10,175 bases of DNA. Source: Saccoglossus kowalevskii (lineage: Eukaryota > Hemichordata > Enteropneusta > Harrimaniidae). The notes beneath the pieces were generated by a model. The model searched no databases, had not been told where the DNA came from, and saw only the letters and a program-made list of their open reading frames with translations. The DNA lies in NCBI RefSeq assembly GCF_000003605.2, contig NW_003135334.1, positions 155,314 to 165,488 of the forward strand. Direction: 5' to 3'. The position numbers and the translations under genes are program-made. Shown piece after piece: positions 1 to 6,989 of the stretch (the first letter of the stretch is position 1; each line of letters opens with the position of its first letter).

Positions 1-420
1 GTTCAGTTATTGTAACCTGTCCCGACTAGCAACGTTGGCACTGGTTAAATTTATTTCAGTTATTGTCACCTGTCCTTACTAGCAGTGTTGACAATGGTAA
101 GACTTTGTTCCACAATTGTAACCTGTCCTGACTAGCAAGGTTGATATTTGTAAGACTAAGTCATTTTAACCTGTCCTTACTAGCAACGTTGACATTAGTT
201 AAATTTATTTTAGTTATTGTAACCTGTCCTGACTAGCAACATTAGCACTGGTTAAATTTCAGTTGTTGTAACATGTCCCGACTAGCAACCTTGACATTGG
301 TAAGACTTTGTTCAGTCACTGTAACCTGTACTGACTAGCAATGTTGACAATGGTAAGACTTTGTTCCACAATTGTAACCTGTCCTGACTAGCAAGGTTGA
401 CATTGTAACCAATGCTTACT
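1..420. repeat. 53-bp minisatellite, about 8 copies, cut by left edge
   Basis: The motif ACCTGTCC(T/C)GACTAGCAA recurs at 15, 68, 121, 169, 222, 271, 324 and 377, which gives steps of 53, 53, 48, 53, 49, 53 and 53 bp. A partial unit fades out near 420. Each unit continues with a GTTGACATTGGTAAGACTTT-like segment or a GTTAAATTTATTT variant, so at least two unit types are interspersed. Copies differ by several substitutions and by 4-5 bp deletions, so the array is not freshly amplified. It runs off the left edge and its full length is unknown. No coding potential is seen. Confidence 0.93.
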
Positions 421-1154
421 TGTAGGAGCTTGGCAAAACTATGTTGAAAAACAAATTTATAAATGATTAACAGCACAGCACAGACCAGATGAAAATTCTG
501 AAATAACTAATATGTCTTGTTTAATCCATTAAAAATATACACAACATTTACATTTTCCATATATTCCTTTTAATATAAATATGTATGACATCATAGGTCA
601 CAAACCAAACTGTATAGAAATAAAAATATCAATACAAACGTGTAAATGACAAAATAAAACTGGAAATATAAATCAATTTATATACAAAACATGGACATAC
701 ACAGCAGTAGTAAATAAATATACCCTGCACTTACCAATATATATAGTAGATAATATTTGTTAGTAGTTGGACATTTCAAGTAATGACGATTTATCGAAAT
801 ATTATCCACAATATACACAACAGATGGAAACATAAACACAAGATTATTTTTATATTTCATAATATATAAAGATTGCCATAAAAAAAACATGTGTGCAGTT
901 GATGAATTTTTAACAAGTCGCTGAAATGACATGATGTAAATTTGGCACTAAATGAACTGCCCAGAATAATATTTAAAATAAAAATACATCCAGAAACATA
1001 ATTATTATCTATTTATATACAACGGTATAATATATCAAAGAAACGGCAATACATACACCATAGTATTTTTTGTACAAATTTGTCACAAAAATCTGTCAAT
1101 TGGATGTGAACAACATCTTTGTCACAAGTAAGCCACTGCAATCTAGAAATGAAA
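421..1154. other. AT-rich non-coding stretch
   Basis: Strongly AT-rich sequence with many TATATA and AAATAAAA runs. I see no exon with supporting splice signals, no RNA gene and no repeat with more than marginal copies. The open frame at 678-932 on the minus strand is low-complexity, Ile/Tyr-rich and not protein-like. Confidence 0.6.
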
Positions 1155-1214
1155 TGCATCTAATACTGACTATGTGATTTCTGAATCAAAATTTCAGAAG
1201 TCGTATTAGATGCA
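1155..1214. other. Long hairpin (60 nt, 22 paired bases)
   Basis: The outer arms TGCATCTAATAC (1155-1166) and GTATTAGATGCA (1203-1214) are perfect reverse complements. Inside them GAC (1168-1170) pairs with GTC (1200-1202), and TTCTGAA (1179-1185) pairs with TTCAGAA (1193-1199) around a 7-nt loop (1186-1192). One unpaired T (1167) and an 8-nt bulge (1171-1178) lie only on the left arm. The size is within the range of small structured RNAs or a collapsed inverted-repeat transposon. No flanking target duplication is evident. Confidence 0.8.
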
Positions 1215-1321
1215 CAATTACATTTATACTGTATCATTAAAGATGAAATATGGATGAAAACATAATTTTTAATATTGTTGTTTGATAATCTATACTGTCG
1301 ACTAAATCAAATTATGTTTCC

Positions 1322-1339
1322 ATAAACTTTAAAGTTTAT
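1322..1339. other. 18-bp perfect palindrome
   Basis: ATAAACTTTAAAGTTTAT reads identically on both strands with no spacer. It lies in an AT-rich context shortly before the 90-bp array. It could be a dimeric protein binding site or chance in AT-rich DNA. Confidence 0.6.
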
Positions 1340-1373
1340 TTGCAACACACCTGACTGTATACATTAGATTCAA

Positions 1374-1735
1374 AATCTAAACCACTACTTGGCATGAACA
1401 GTGATTGCTCTACGTACCAACCAACCAGTACACATGAGTACAAATACTCTGATGTGATCTACAATCTAAACCACTACTTGGCATGAACAGTGATTGCTGT
1501 ATGTACCAAACCAACCAGTACACATGAGTACAAATACTCTGATGTGATCTACAATCTAAACCACTACTTGGCATGAACAGTGATTGCTGTATGTACCAAA
1601 CCAACCAGTACACATGAGTACAAATACTCTGATGTAATCTACAATCTAAACCACTACTTGGCATGAACAGTGATTGCTGTATGTACCAAACCAACCAGTA
1701 CACATGAGTACAAATACGCTGATGTAAGCTACAAT
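1374..1735. repeat. 90-bp tandem array, 4 near-identical copies
   Basis: The phrase ACCACTACTTGGCATGAAC begins at 1381, 1470, 1560 and 1650. The first step is 89 bp, the other two are 90 bp, and the array ends after ACAAT at 1735. Copies differ by only a few bases (for example CTCTACGTACC in copy 1 against CTGTATGTACC in the others), so amplification looks recent. Because 90 is a multiple of 3, one minus-strand frame stays open through the later copies and repeats a 30-residue sequence. It has no start context, splice signals or protein-like composition and is treated as an artefact of the array. Confidence 0.95.
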
Positions 1736-1929
1736 AACAGCGCTTTCAGTTCATGATAAATCCAATCTGTTTGTCAATATACAGTATCCAACAAAATAAT
1801 GAAACTTGCATGTTTTCGTGCATAATTCATCTTTAAAATGTGCTTTTGTATGACCATAGAAACATTGATATCTACGTAAGCACATGCACAGAGCAAATAG
1901 GGTACACGCAGTGATAAGATAAGTTACAT

Positions 1930-1955
1930 CACGGTTACTACTTCTAGTAACCGTG
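1930..1955. other. Perfect 11-bp stem-loop
   Basis: CACGGTTACTA (1930-1940), a CTTC loop (1941-1944) and TAGTAACCGTG (1945-1955) form a perfect inverted repeat. GGTTAC appears again directly after it at 1955-1960. It is 63 bp upstream of the MITE at 2018 but outside its terminal repeats. Confidence 0.8.
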
Positions 1956-2017
1956 GTTACATGTGATCCAAGTTAAAGAGTCTTCGAATTAATTGAATGC
2001 TAATGAAGAATATATAA

Positions 2018-2206
2018 GGGGTGGACCATTAAAATCTCGCGGGGTGGCAGAAAAAAAAATGATGAATTCGCTGTAATTTTTTTATCTCTTTTGTGTGTCA
2101 TAACAAAATAGGTGTGCAGATTTTTTTGTCTGTTATTTATTCTATGATTTTTTCTTGTTCAATTCTTTTTTCAATTCTCCCCTCAGAGTTTCTAATGGTC
2201 CACCCC
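2018..2206. mobile_element. MITE, 189 bp, TAA target duplication
   Basis: The left end GGGGTGGACCATTA (2018-2031) is matched by TAATGGTCCACCCC at the right end (2193-2206). Homology between the inverted ends extends imperfectly to about 28 bp, sharing the later CTC and GGGG blocks. The trinucleotide TAA flanks both ends (2015-2017 and 2207-2209), as expected for a target site duplication. The interior is T/A-rich and non-coding. Short length, inverted ends and a 3-bp TWA-type duplication fit a non-autonomous PIF/Harbinger-type element by known family habits. The superfamily call is inference; the element boundaries are seen directly. Confidence 0.82.
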
Positions 2207-2692
2207 TAAAATGTGTAAACATATTGGGTCACAATCTGTTCACATGACACATAAAATGTGTATTAATACAATGAATATTTACATAAAATTTGAACATACA
2301 ACATGACATTTATATCCTGGATTAATATCAAATATCATAATTATCTAGAATACCGTAAAATATTAATCATGTAAAGAATACAACCATATACATTTATAAA
2401 TATATATACAGAAATAAGATGTAAATAATGATATATTTTTAGTGGCACAGAGCAAGTGTAAAAACAGTTGGGGTACAACCCCTATTGCACATTATTGAAT
2501 TTAAGGTGAATCTATATTTTCATTCTGGTGAAATTGACAGGAAGATTTTTTGCCAAGTTACTGAGATAGTAAATTTATGCAGTGTTTGCTGTGATTTTAT
2601 CCAACTACATATTTTTGTTAAAACCCCACACAACAGTACAGGTGATAATCTCCCTATTGAGAAAGTGTAATTGAATTTGTGTAAAAGTTGAA
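2207..2692. other. AT-rich non-coding stretch
   Basis: No exon or RNA gene can be supported here. A small inverted repeat GGGGT-ACA-ACCCC lies at 2470-2482. The plus-strand open frame at 2485-2670 lacks convincing splice signals or a recognisable domain. Confidence 0.5.
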
Positions 2693-2812
2693 ATAACACA
2701 GTTAAGTATATTGTGTCTTGTGCACTGAAGTGTACCACAGTGTAAACCAGCCATAACACAGTTAGAGCATGGTGTCCTGTACTCTGAAGTGTACCACAGT
2801 GTAAACCAGTCA
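2693..2812. repeat. 60-bp tandem duplication, 2 copies
   Basis: ATAACACAGTTA begins at 2693 and again at 2753. Both copies end with the near-identical block GAAGTGTACCACAGTGTAAA. The middles of the units differ by several substitutions. The overlapping minus-strand open frames arise from this duplication and show no protein signature. Confidence 0.9.
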
Positions 2813-3030
2813 TTTTGCATCCCATATATTGATATATCTACGACAAGTATAGAGCAGTATGCAAATACAATATAGTCTGCAACACTAATGTTGTTCATGG
2901 ATTACTACAACCAAGGTCTGTTATAATATGCTTTCTAGCTACCTCATGCAAATGTGGTACAAGGTTTACAAACTGAACATCAAGGTACTTGGCAATAAGC
3001 TTGTATTGACCCTTGGCACTTGTACGGTCC

Positions 3031-3043
3031 GTTGCTAAGCAAC
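3031..3043 (+). promoter_or_regulatory. RFX X-box, near the start codon of the 3059 gene
   Basis: GTTGCTAAGCAAC consists of two perfect RFX half sites (GTTGCT and AGCAAC) separated by one base. Flanking C (3030) and G (3044) extend the arms to 7 bp. RFX factors bind such inverted half sites (GTNRCC, 0-3 spacer, RGYAAC) in promoters of ciliary genes across animals. It ends 15 bases before the proposed ATG, so the transcription start would be very close and the 5' leader short. Just downstream, CAAGATGGCAGCC (3056-3068) also resembles a YY1 site of the type that overlaps start codons. Confidence 0.6.
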
Positions 3044-3058
3044 GAACAGTTGTTCAAG

Positions 3059-3196
3059 ATGGCAGCCATCAATATAGTTCTATTAGATTTCCTTGACCAT
3101 TTACGTCTGTTTGTTTTAGAGAGTAAACAAGTACATTATTTGAGACACATGTACGTCATGATTCCAGCATCAGGTTTTACTTCTTGTCATTTTCAT
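3059..3196 (+). CDS. First exon of a small X-box gene, product unknown
   Basis: The ATG lies in a near-ideal Kozak context (CAAGATGG: A at -3, G at +4). It opens a frame of 46 codons, MAAINIVLLDFLDHLRLF at the start, ending ...SCHFH. The exon closes at a consensus donor, CAT|GTGAGT (GT at 3197-3198), phase 0. The N-terminal part is a hydrophobic/amphipathic helix-like stretch with several His and Tyr, and there is no clear signal peptide. The frame could read through the donor to a stop at 3265, but the consensus donor favours splicing. The X-box 15 bases upstream suggests a cilium-related role. I do not recognise the protein. A real exon is fairly likely because ATG context, promoter motif and donor coincide. 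Confidence 0.5.
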
Positions 3197-3417
3197 GTGA
3201 GTTTGAAACCTGTGCCTTTGTTTTTACAATTTTATAGTGAAGTGTGTAACATACGGTTGAATTAGAAAATATTTTTTAGATTCAGAAAATGTTTTGTTGA
3301 TCCTAATCCCATAATTAAGCATGTATTCGAAAGCATTATGTATTATTTGATAAAAGTTAAGTAATGTCATTTCATTGATTACTAGTCATACAGAAACAAA
3401 AATTTTCAAAAATGATG

Positions 3418-3530
3418 ATAATTTTTGTTAATGCAAAAAAATGTCCCAGGAATGAGAAGCAAAAAACTCTTTTCAAATACGATTATAATTTCTGTTCATG
3501 CAAAAAAGATTTCCCTGGGATGAGAAGCAT
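3418..3530. repeat. Diverged 67-bp duplication in the intron
   Basis: ATAATTT(T/C)TGTT(A/C)ATGCAAAAAA begins at 3418 and again at 3485. Both units continue to (C/G)(C/G)AATGAGAAGCA or GGGATGAGAAGCA. They are separated by 67 bp and clearly diverged. The plus-strand open frame over 3412-3699 follows from this duplication and is not taken as a gene as a whole, although its 3' part overlaps the second proposed exon in another frame. Confidence 0.75.
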
Positions 3531-3635
3531 GAACATTTTTTGGCCTCTATCACTTATCACTATTATTTTATTTATATTTAAATCAGCAATAATAAGCAGA
3601 TCAGGCTGTATAATTGTTTTCAAGATACCCTGCAG

Positions 3636-3791
3636 ACGCTGCTACAAAGAAGTTCATCTGTTAGATCTGCTATCTGTCATCAATTGCTTGTTCCATTAAG
3701 ACTGCTGGTCCATTTGTATTGCAGGAATGCAGGTCTTCAGAAGGGCGTCGTAATATATCACTATGAACTAAACATCAATCAAACTGTATAA
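3636..3791 (+). CDS. Second (last) exon of the small X-box gene, tentative
   Basis: After the acceptor CCCTGCAG|ACG (AG at 3634-3635) a phase-0 frame matching the first exon's donor stays open for 51 codons. It begins TLLQRSSSVRSAIC and ends ...LNINQTV before TAA at 3789-3791, giving a 97-residue product. An AATAAA follows 30 bases later. An alternative acceptor with a better pyrimidine tract, TTTGTATTGCAG|GAA (exon from 3726), is also phase 0 and gives a 13-codon end, ECRSSEGRRNISL, with a total of 59 residues. I cannot choose between them from sequence alone, and longer splicing to unseen exons is possible. No known domain is recognised. Confidence 0.33.
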   Translation, partial: TLLQRSSSVRSAICHQLLVPLRLLVHLYCRNAGLQKGVVIYHYELNINQTV

Positions 3792-3820
3792 TTAGAATCA
3801 AAATATTGAAGTTTAATAAC

Positions 3821-3826
3821 AATAAA
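3821..3826 (+). terminator. AATAAA poly(A) signal candidate
   Basis: AATAAA lies 30 bases after the proposed stop at 3791, a spacing suited to a compact 3' end. The surrounding region is AT-rich, so chance occurrence is possible. Confidence 0.35.
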
Positions 3827-3829
3827 ATA

Positions 3830-4920
3830 ATTAGTGACTGTTGTGTACCTAATGGCTGCTCATTTGTATAACCATTTCAAGGTTTGAACACGTGTGGGCG
3901 CACTGCAAGTGGGGTTGTTTTAGAATGACCATGCAAGGCGTAATATCTTGAATAATCTTACTTCGAAGAAAGTTCCACAATTCGTGAGTTCCCCTCAGAG
4001 CACGCATAACATGCAGTAATGCACGAATGGCAAAGCTTATTGAACTTGTAGAACATGCTGTTAAACTAAATGTGTGTCTCTTTGAAGTCTGACATTCATG
4101 GGATATTGAGTAAGCCCTGTCATACTTTGCAAAATCTTTATACGTATAGTTGAAATTTCAGTATCAGAGACTGAAAAATAATAATTATGTTTGCATGTCA
4201 TATATTTATTTGCTATATATAAACTATATGTACTGTTCTCTGTAAATTTTCTACTGTAATAAAAACATCTCCGATATCTTCCGGTTTGTGTTCGCGGCTT
4301 TCGTCACTGCCGTTGAACATACAAATATAAACAGCCATTCATGGGTTTAGTTATCATCATCAATTGCATGTCACCAGAGAATAAGTGTGGCAGACTAAAT
4401 GAACAGTGAATGTGCCAAGTTTCAAAAAGAAATATTTTTTTTCTTATGTTGCTTCATGGAAAGTCAGGGAAGTAAGGTTTGAAAGTATTGTACTGGAAGA
4501 ACACTAGAAGCTTTGCAATATCAGTTAACCATTTTATATGCCTGTAGGTTCGAATCTGGAAATAATACGCTTCCCGCACGATACTAATCAGGTGCATACA
4601 ATGTTGTATTAATTCAACCCCACTCCAAGCACCAAACACCGCTGTTATCTGGGTACTTTATTAAGCCTTCTCTGGGTGTTCTGGTAAAACCCAACAACTC
4701 GAAAGTCAGGAATTGTCTTTGCTACTAAAACAACCGTATTGTTGCGAGTGGATTGTACTTTGGGAATCCCATTTGTCACAGGTGCTGTTAATTTCACAGG
4801 CTTTAGTATGAGCACACAAGTCATGATGTTATGACTATGATTCTTTTGAATGAATGTAGGTATGCATTAAAGGGTGGTGGTCATCGCACCGTTTCCCATT
4901 CGATATGGGACTCATACTCA
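3830..4920. other. Intergenic stretch with no supported gene
   Basis: No exon with both splice signals and protein-like sequence was found. Two local points stand out. CTTCCGGTTTGTGTTCGCGG near 4277-4296 is a small CpG-containing island with an ETS-type CCGGAAG on the minus strand. GGTTCGAATCTGG at 4547-4559 resembles a tRNA B box but has no tRNA around it. The stretch probably separates the 3' ends of the two convergent genes. Confidence 0.45.
4657..4662 (-). terminator. AATAAA candidate for the minus-strand gene
   Basis: The minus strand reads CTTAATAAAGTACCC here, about 350 bases beyond the TAG at 5014-5016 that would end the last proposed exon. It is the nearest canonical signal I noticed downstream. 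AT-rich DNA makes chance likely. Confidence 0.25.
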
Positions 4921-4923
4921 AAT

Positions 4924-5062
4924 GTTTGTGTGCAGCGTTCACACTTGTTTGTGAGCAGCATCCAAAATTGTTTGTGAGCAGCGTTCTCAAAAGTTTTTGA
5001 GCTGCGTCTCCCACTAGTTTGTGAGCAGCATCCTCGATTTTTCTTGAGCAGCGCCCTCATCC
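4924..5062. repeat. 23-bp minisatellite, 6 copies, next to an exon
   Basis: The core GTTTGTGAGCAGC recurs at 4924, 4947, 4970, 4993, 5017 and about 5040, giving steps of 23, 23, 23, 24 and 23 bp. Units vary after the core (GTTCACACTT, ATCCAAAATT, GTTCTCAAAA and so on). The array overlaps the possible read-through end of the last ANKRD55-like exon. Since 23 is not a multiple of 3, the units would be read in different frames and cannot encode a uniform peptide repeat. Confidence 0.9.
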
Positions 5063-5153
5063 AAACCACACTCATACAGACCTTTTTTGTCTTCCTCAAG
5101 TGATACAGCTCTTCTGTCACGATTTTTCTTTTTCTTCTTTCTGTGAGATTTTT
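5014..5153 (-). CDS. ANKRD55-like, putative last exon, Lys/Arg-rich
   Basis: The acceptor is TTCTCATTTTAG with AG at 5155-5154. In the frame set by the phase-1 donor of the 5344-5417 exon, the exon reads (E)KSHRKKKKKNRDRR followed by AVSLEEDKK. It may stop at the donor AAAAAAG|GTCTGT (exon end 5082, phase 1). It may instead read on through GLYECGLDEGAAQEK to TAG at 5016-5014, running into the 23-bp minisatellite. The very basic KKKKKNRDRR run would act as a nuclear or microtubule/nucleic-acid binding patch if translated; that is inference. The repeat-derived tail makes a splice at 5082 attractive, but GTCTGT is a poor donor and no following exon was found. I favour the basic exon and leave its end open. 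Confidence 0.5.
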
Positions 5154-5159
5154 CTAAAA

Positions 5160-5343
5160 TGAGAAGAAAATAGATAACCTAAAGATTCTGATTAAGAACT
5201 CATTCAATGAATACATTATTTGAATACTGATATTTTAACAATTATAAGATTATTTCATTGTTAAGAACACAAAGTACAGAAGTATGAGCAGTGTTCTCAA
5301 AAATATATCAAAAGTCATTCAAAACATAACAGGAGTGGACTAC
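5160..5343 (-). other. Short intron of the ANKRD55-like gene
   Basis: Between the donor CACG|GTAGTC (GT at 5343-5342) and the acceptor at 5155-5154 lies about 190 bases of AT-rich sequence with no coding signal. Both boundaries are phase 1, which supports the pairing. Confidence 0.45.
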
Positions 5344-5417
5344 CGTGGATATGTAATGGGTCAATCAATTCTCTACTTGAATCCTTTTTCTTTGAGCTTT
5401 TGGAGACCAGACCATCG
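5344..5417 (-). CDS. ANKRD55-like, internal exon, Ser/Lys-rich
   Basis: The acceptor is TCCATTCATACAG|C, with the exon starting at 5417. Joined to the phase-2 donor of the 6597-6732 exon (AG|C, Ser) it reads DGLVSKSSKKKDSSRELI followed by DPLHIH. It leaves in phase 1 at CACG|GTAGTC. The 74-nt size and both phases fit its neighbours, and the Ser/Lys composition continues that of the preceding exon. No domain is visible; it would be part of a disordered tail. Direct homology to the ANKRD55 C terminus cannot be shown from memory, so the call rests on splice signals, frame and composition. Confidence 0.55.
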
Positions 5418-6596
5418 CTGTATGAATGGAACGAGTATGGCATATTAAAATTAATTATTCAATTTTCCTATCTTTATATGCATGATGCAAGGTTATCATT
5501 TTAAATATTTGAGTTAATGGTGACCGTGGTGGACAAAATAAAACACTCACACAGAAAACAAACTTTATAACTATACGAGTTTACTTTGCAATCATTTTGG
5601 AGTCCTGGGGAGTTCAACTCGAAGAAATATCTGGTAGCCATGTTTAAGAATGAGATTTAAAAAAAGCCATATTTGATTGGCAAATCAAGTCAAGACTTTG
5701 ACTCAGACGTATTTTTATATGTCAACCATTGAGGAATTATACATGTATAACCAAGGATATACAAGGTAAGGGTATCATATTGGGATAGATGATGTAAATT
5801 GCAAATATCACAAAATCGTGAGACAAACGTAAAAATGCAAATTAGTGAGTACAGTGACCCCTCGCTAAGTCAACGCCTCAGTGAGTCAAGGTTTTGGTTA
5901 AGTCATTGGTTCTATTGTGTTTTGCCGGCAGTCTGAAGTAAAAGAACTAATGTTTCGTCGCATCATGTATTTAATTGGATGTTAAAGGGATGTAGGAGAC
6001 AACTTAACACCTACTGTACTGAGATACAATGGTTGATGGCAGTCTGAATTGAGGTGTCGATGGGGGAATAAAGTCGCAACTTTATGTATTTTTCGGTCGT
6101 TCCCTTTGATGAAGCTCTATAAAACTTACTGCAATGAGTTGAATTCATGTGATCATGGATGCTGTGATGTTGTCCAATGAAGAAAACTTACTACTGTGTA
6201 CATGTGCTTTTATACTTTAATAAGTGGCGGTTATTGCTTGGATCCCAACACTCGCAATCACCATATTTAAAAGAATTGGCCGCTTTCATCTCAGGTTGTT
6301 TTGCTAGTACTACTGTGTATTACATGTTTTTCAAATACAACGATAATCTTGCTCACTTGTTTTCATAAAACTAAACCTTTCGGTGTTTCTACATAAAATC
6401 TTTTTGTGTGTCTGCGATGCTAATAATCAAAACAAGTACAACTGATGTGAGTATAAAACTCATGTGGTATAGATTCTTCTTATAAATCCAAGATCACATT
6501 ATATACCGGGTATACTTATTCGGAAATTCATAATCAAGACTAAATTCATCTTCAATGTAATTTGTCAACAGGTGGTTTTATAATATGTACACGTAC
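5418..6596 (-). other. Intron of the ANKRD55-like gene
   Basis: About 1.2 kb without a supported exon. It contains the pogo/Tigger-like terminus at 5852. The phrase GGCAGTCTGAA occurs twice (about 5928 and 6038), which may mark further transposon-derived sequence. The plus-strand open frame at 6177-6368 (63 codons) has no recognisable domain. Confidence 0.45.
5852..5935 (+). mobile_element. pogo/Tigger-like transposon terminus, fragment
   Basis: CAGTGACCCCTCGCTAAGTC begins directly after a TA dinucleotide (5850-5851). It is followed by CAACGCCTCAGTGAGTCAAG and a T/G-rich part. Tigger/pogo elements of the Tc1/mariner superfamily insert at TA and commonly start with CAGT plus a CCCTCG-type inverted repeat, so this looks like one end. 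The matching right end, with GGGGTCACTG followed by TA, was not found downstream, so the element is probably truncated. The right limit given is approximate. Confidence 0.5.
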
Positions 6597-6732
6597 CTCG
6601 CTGGTTGTAAAGATTTGGAACGTGGTCTATCACTACGTATTCTATCTTCTTCATCATCACTCCGATCTTCACTAGTACTTGTATTGTACATCATTGGCTT
6701 ATACTTCTCAGTTGGTGGATAACTGGAGGAAC
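6597..6732 (-). CDS. ANKRD55-like, internal exon, acidic/Ser-rich
   Basis: This exon has the best splice signals in the window: acceptor CTTTGATAG|GT (exon starts 6732) and donor GCGAG|GTACGT (exon ends 6597). The only open frame starts after two bases and encodes 44 residues, SSSYPPTEKYKPMMYN to ...RSKSLQPA, leaving in phase 2. It includes an acidic run EDRSDDEEDR followed by a basic Ser-rich end. This is a disordered-linker composition with possible phosphorylation sites. Its donor phase matches the exon at 5344-5417. Its acceptor (phase 1) does not match the preferred phase-2 end of the exon at 8496-8595, so either that end is wrong or an exon between them is missing. Membership of the same gene is inferred from strand, order and composition. 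Confidence 0.72.
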
Positions 6733-6989
6733 CTATCAAAGAATATTATTCAGAAACAAGTCATTGTCAATGACACAGTCCCCGTCCCAAATTTTGTGAT
6801 CTGACATATCAATTTGATGCTGATGAAGTCATTGAGATTAGATTGAAACCATTAATAGGAGAAGGATTTGTAAAATATATGATTTAGTGCTTTTACACAA
6901 GAATTGGACATTGGGCAGTCATATTGAATCAAATTACAAAAAACAAGTGGCGTATACAACAGATTGTTTATTTACACCAAAACACGTGT

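Noticed and set aside
1410-1703. 97-codon minus-strand frame with a repeating 30-residue peptide
   Set aside because: It is a by-product of the 90-bp array, whose length is a multiple of three; no splice signals, domain or start context.
2520-2898. Overlapping minus-strand frames of about 100 codons
   Set aside because: They follow from the 60-bp duplication and contain no recognisable motif; both frames cannot be real.
4547-4559. tRNA-like B box GGTTCGAATCTGG
   Set aside because: No A box, acceptor stem or anticodon arm can be formed with the sequence upstream.
4881-5120. 79-codon minus-strand frame across the 23-bp repeats
   Set aside because: It is in a different frame from the phase-supported KSHRKKKKK exon and mostly reads the minisatellite.
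6177-6368. 63-codon plus-strand open frame
   Set aside because: No domain, no splice support, and it lies downstream of a transposon terminus in an intron on the opposite strand.
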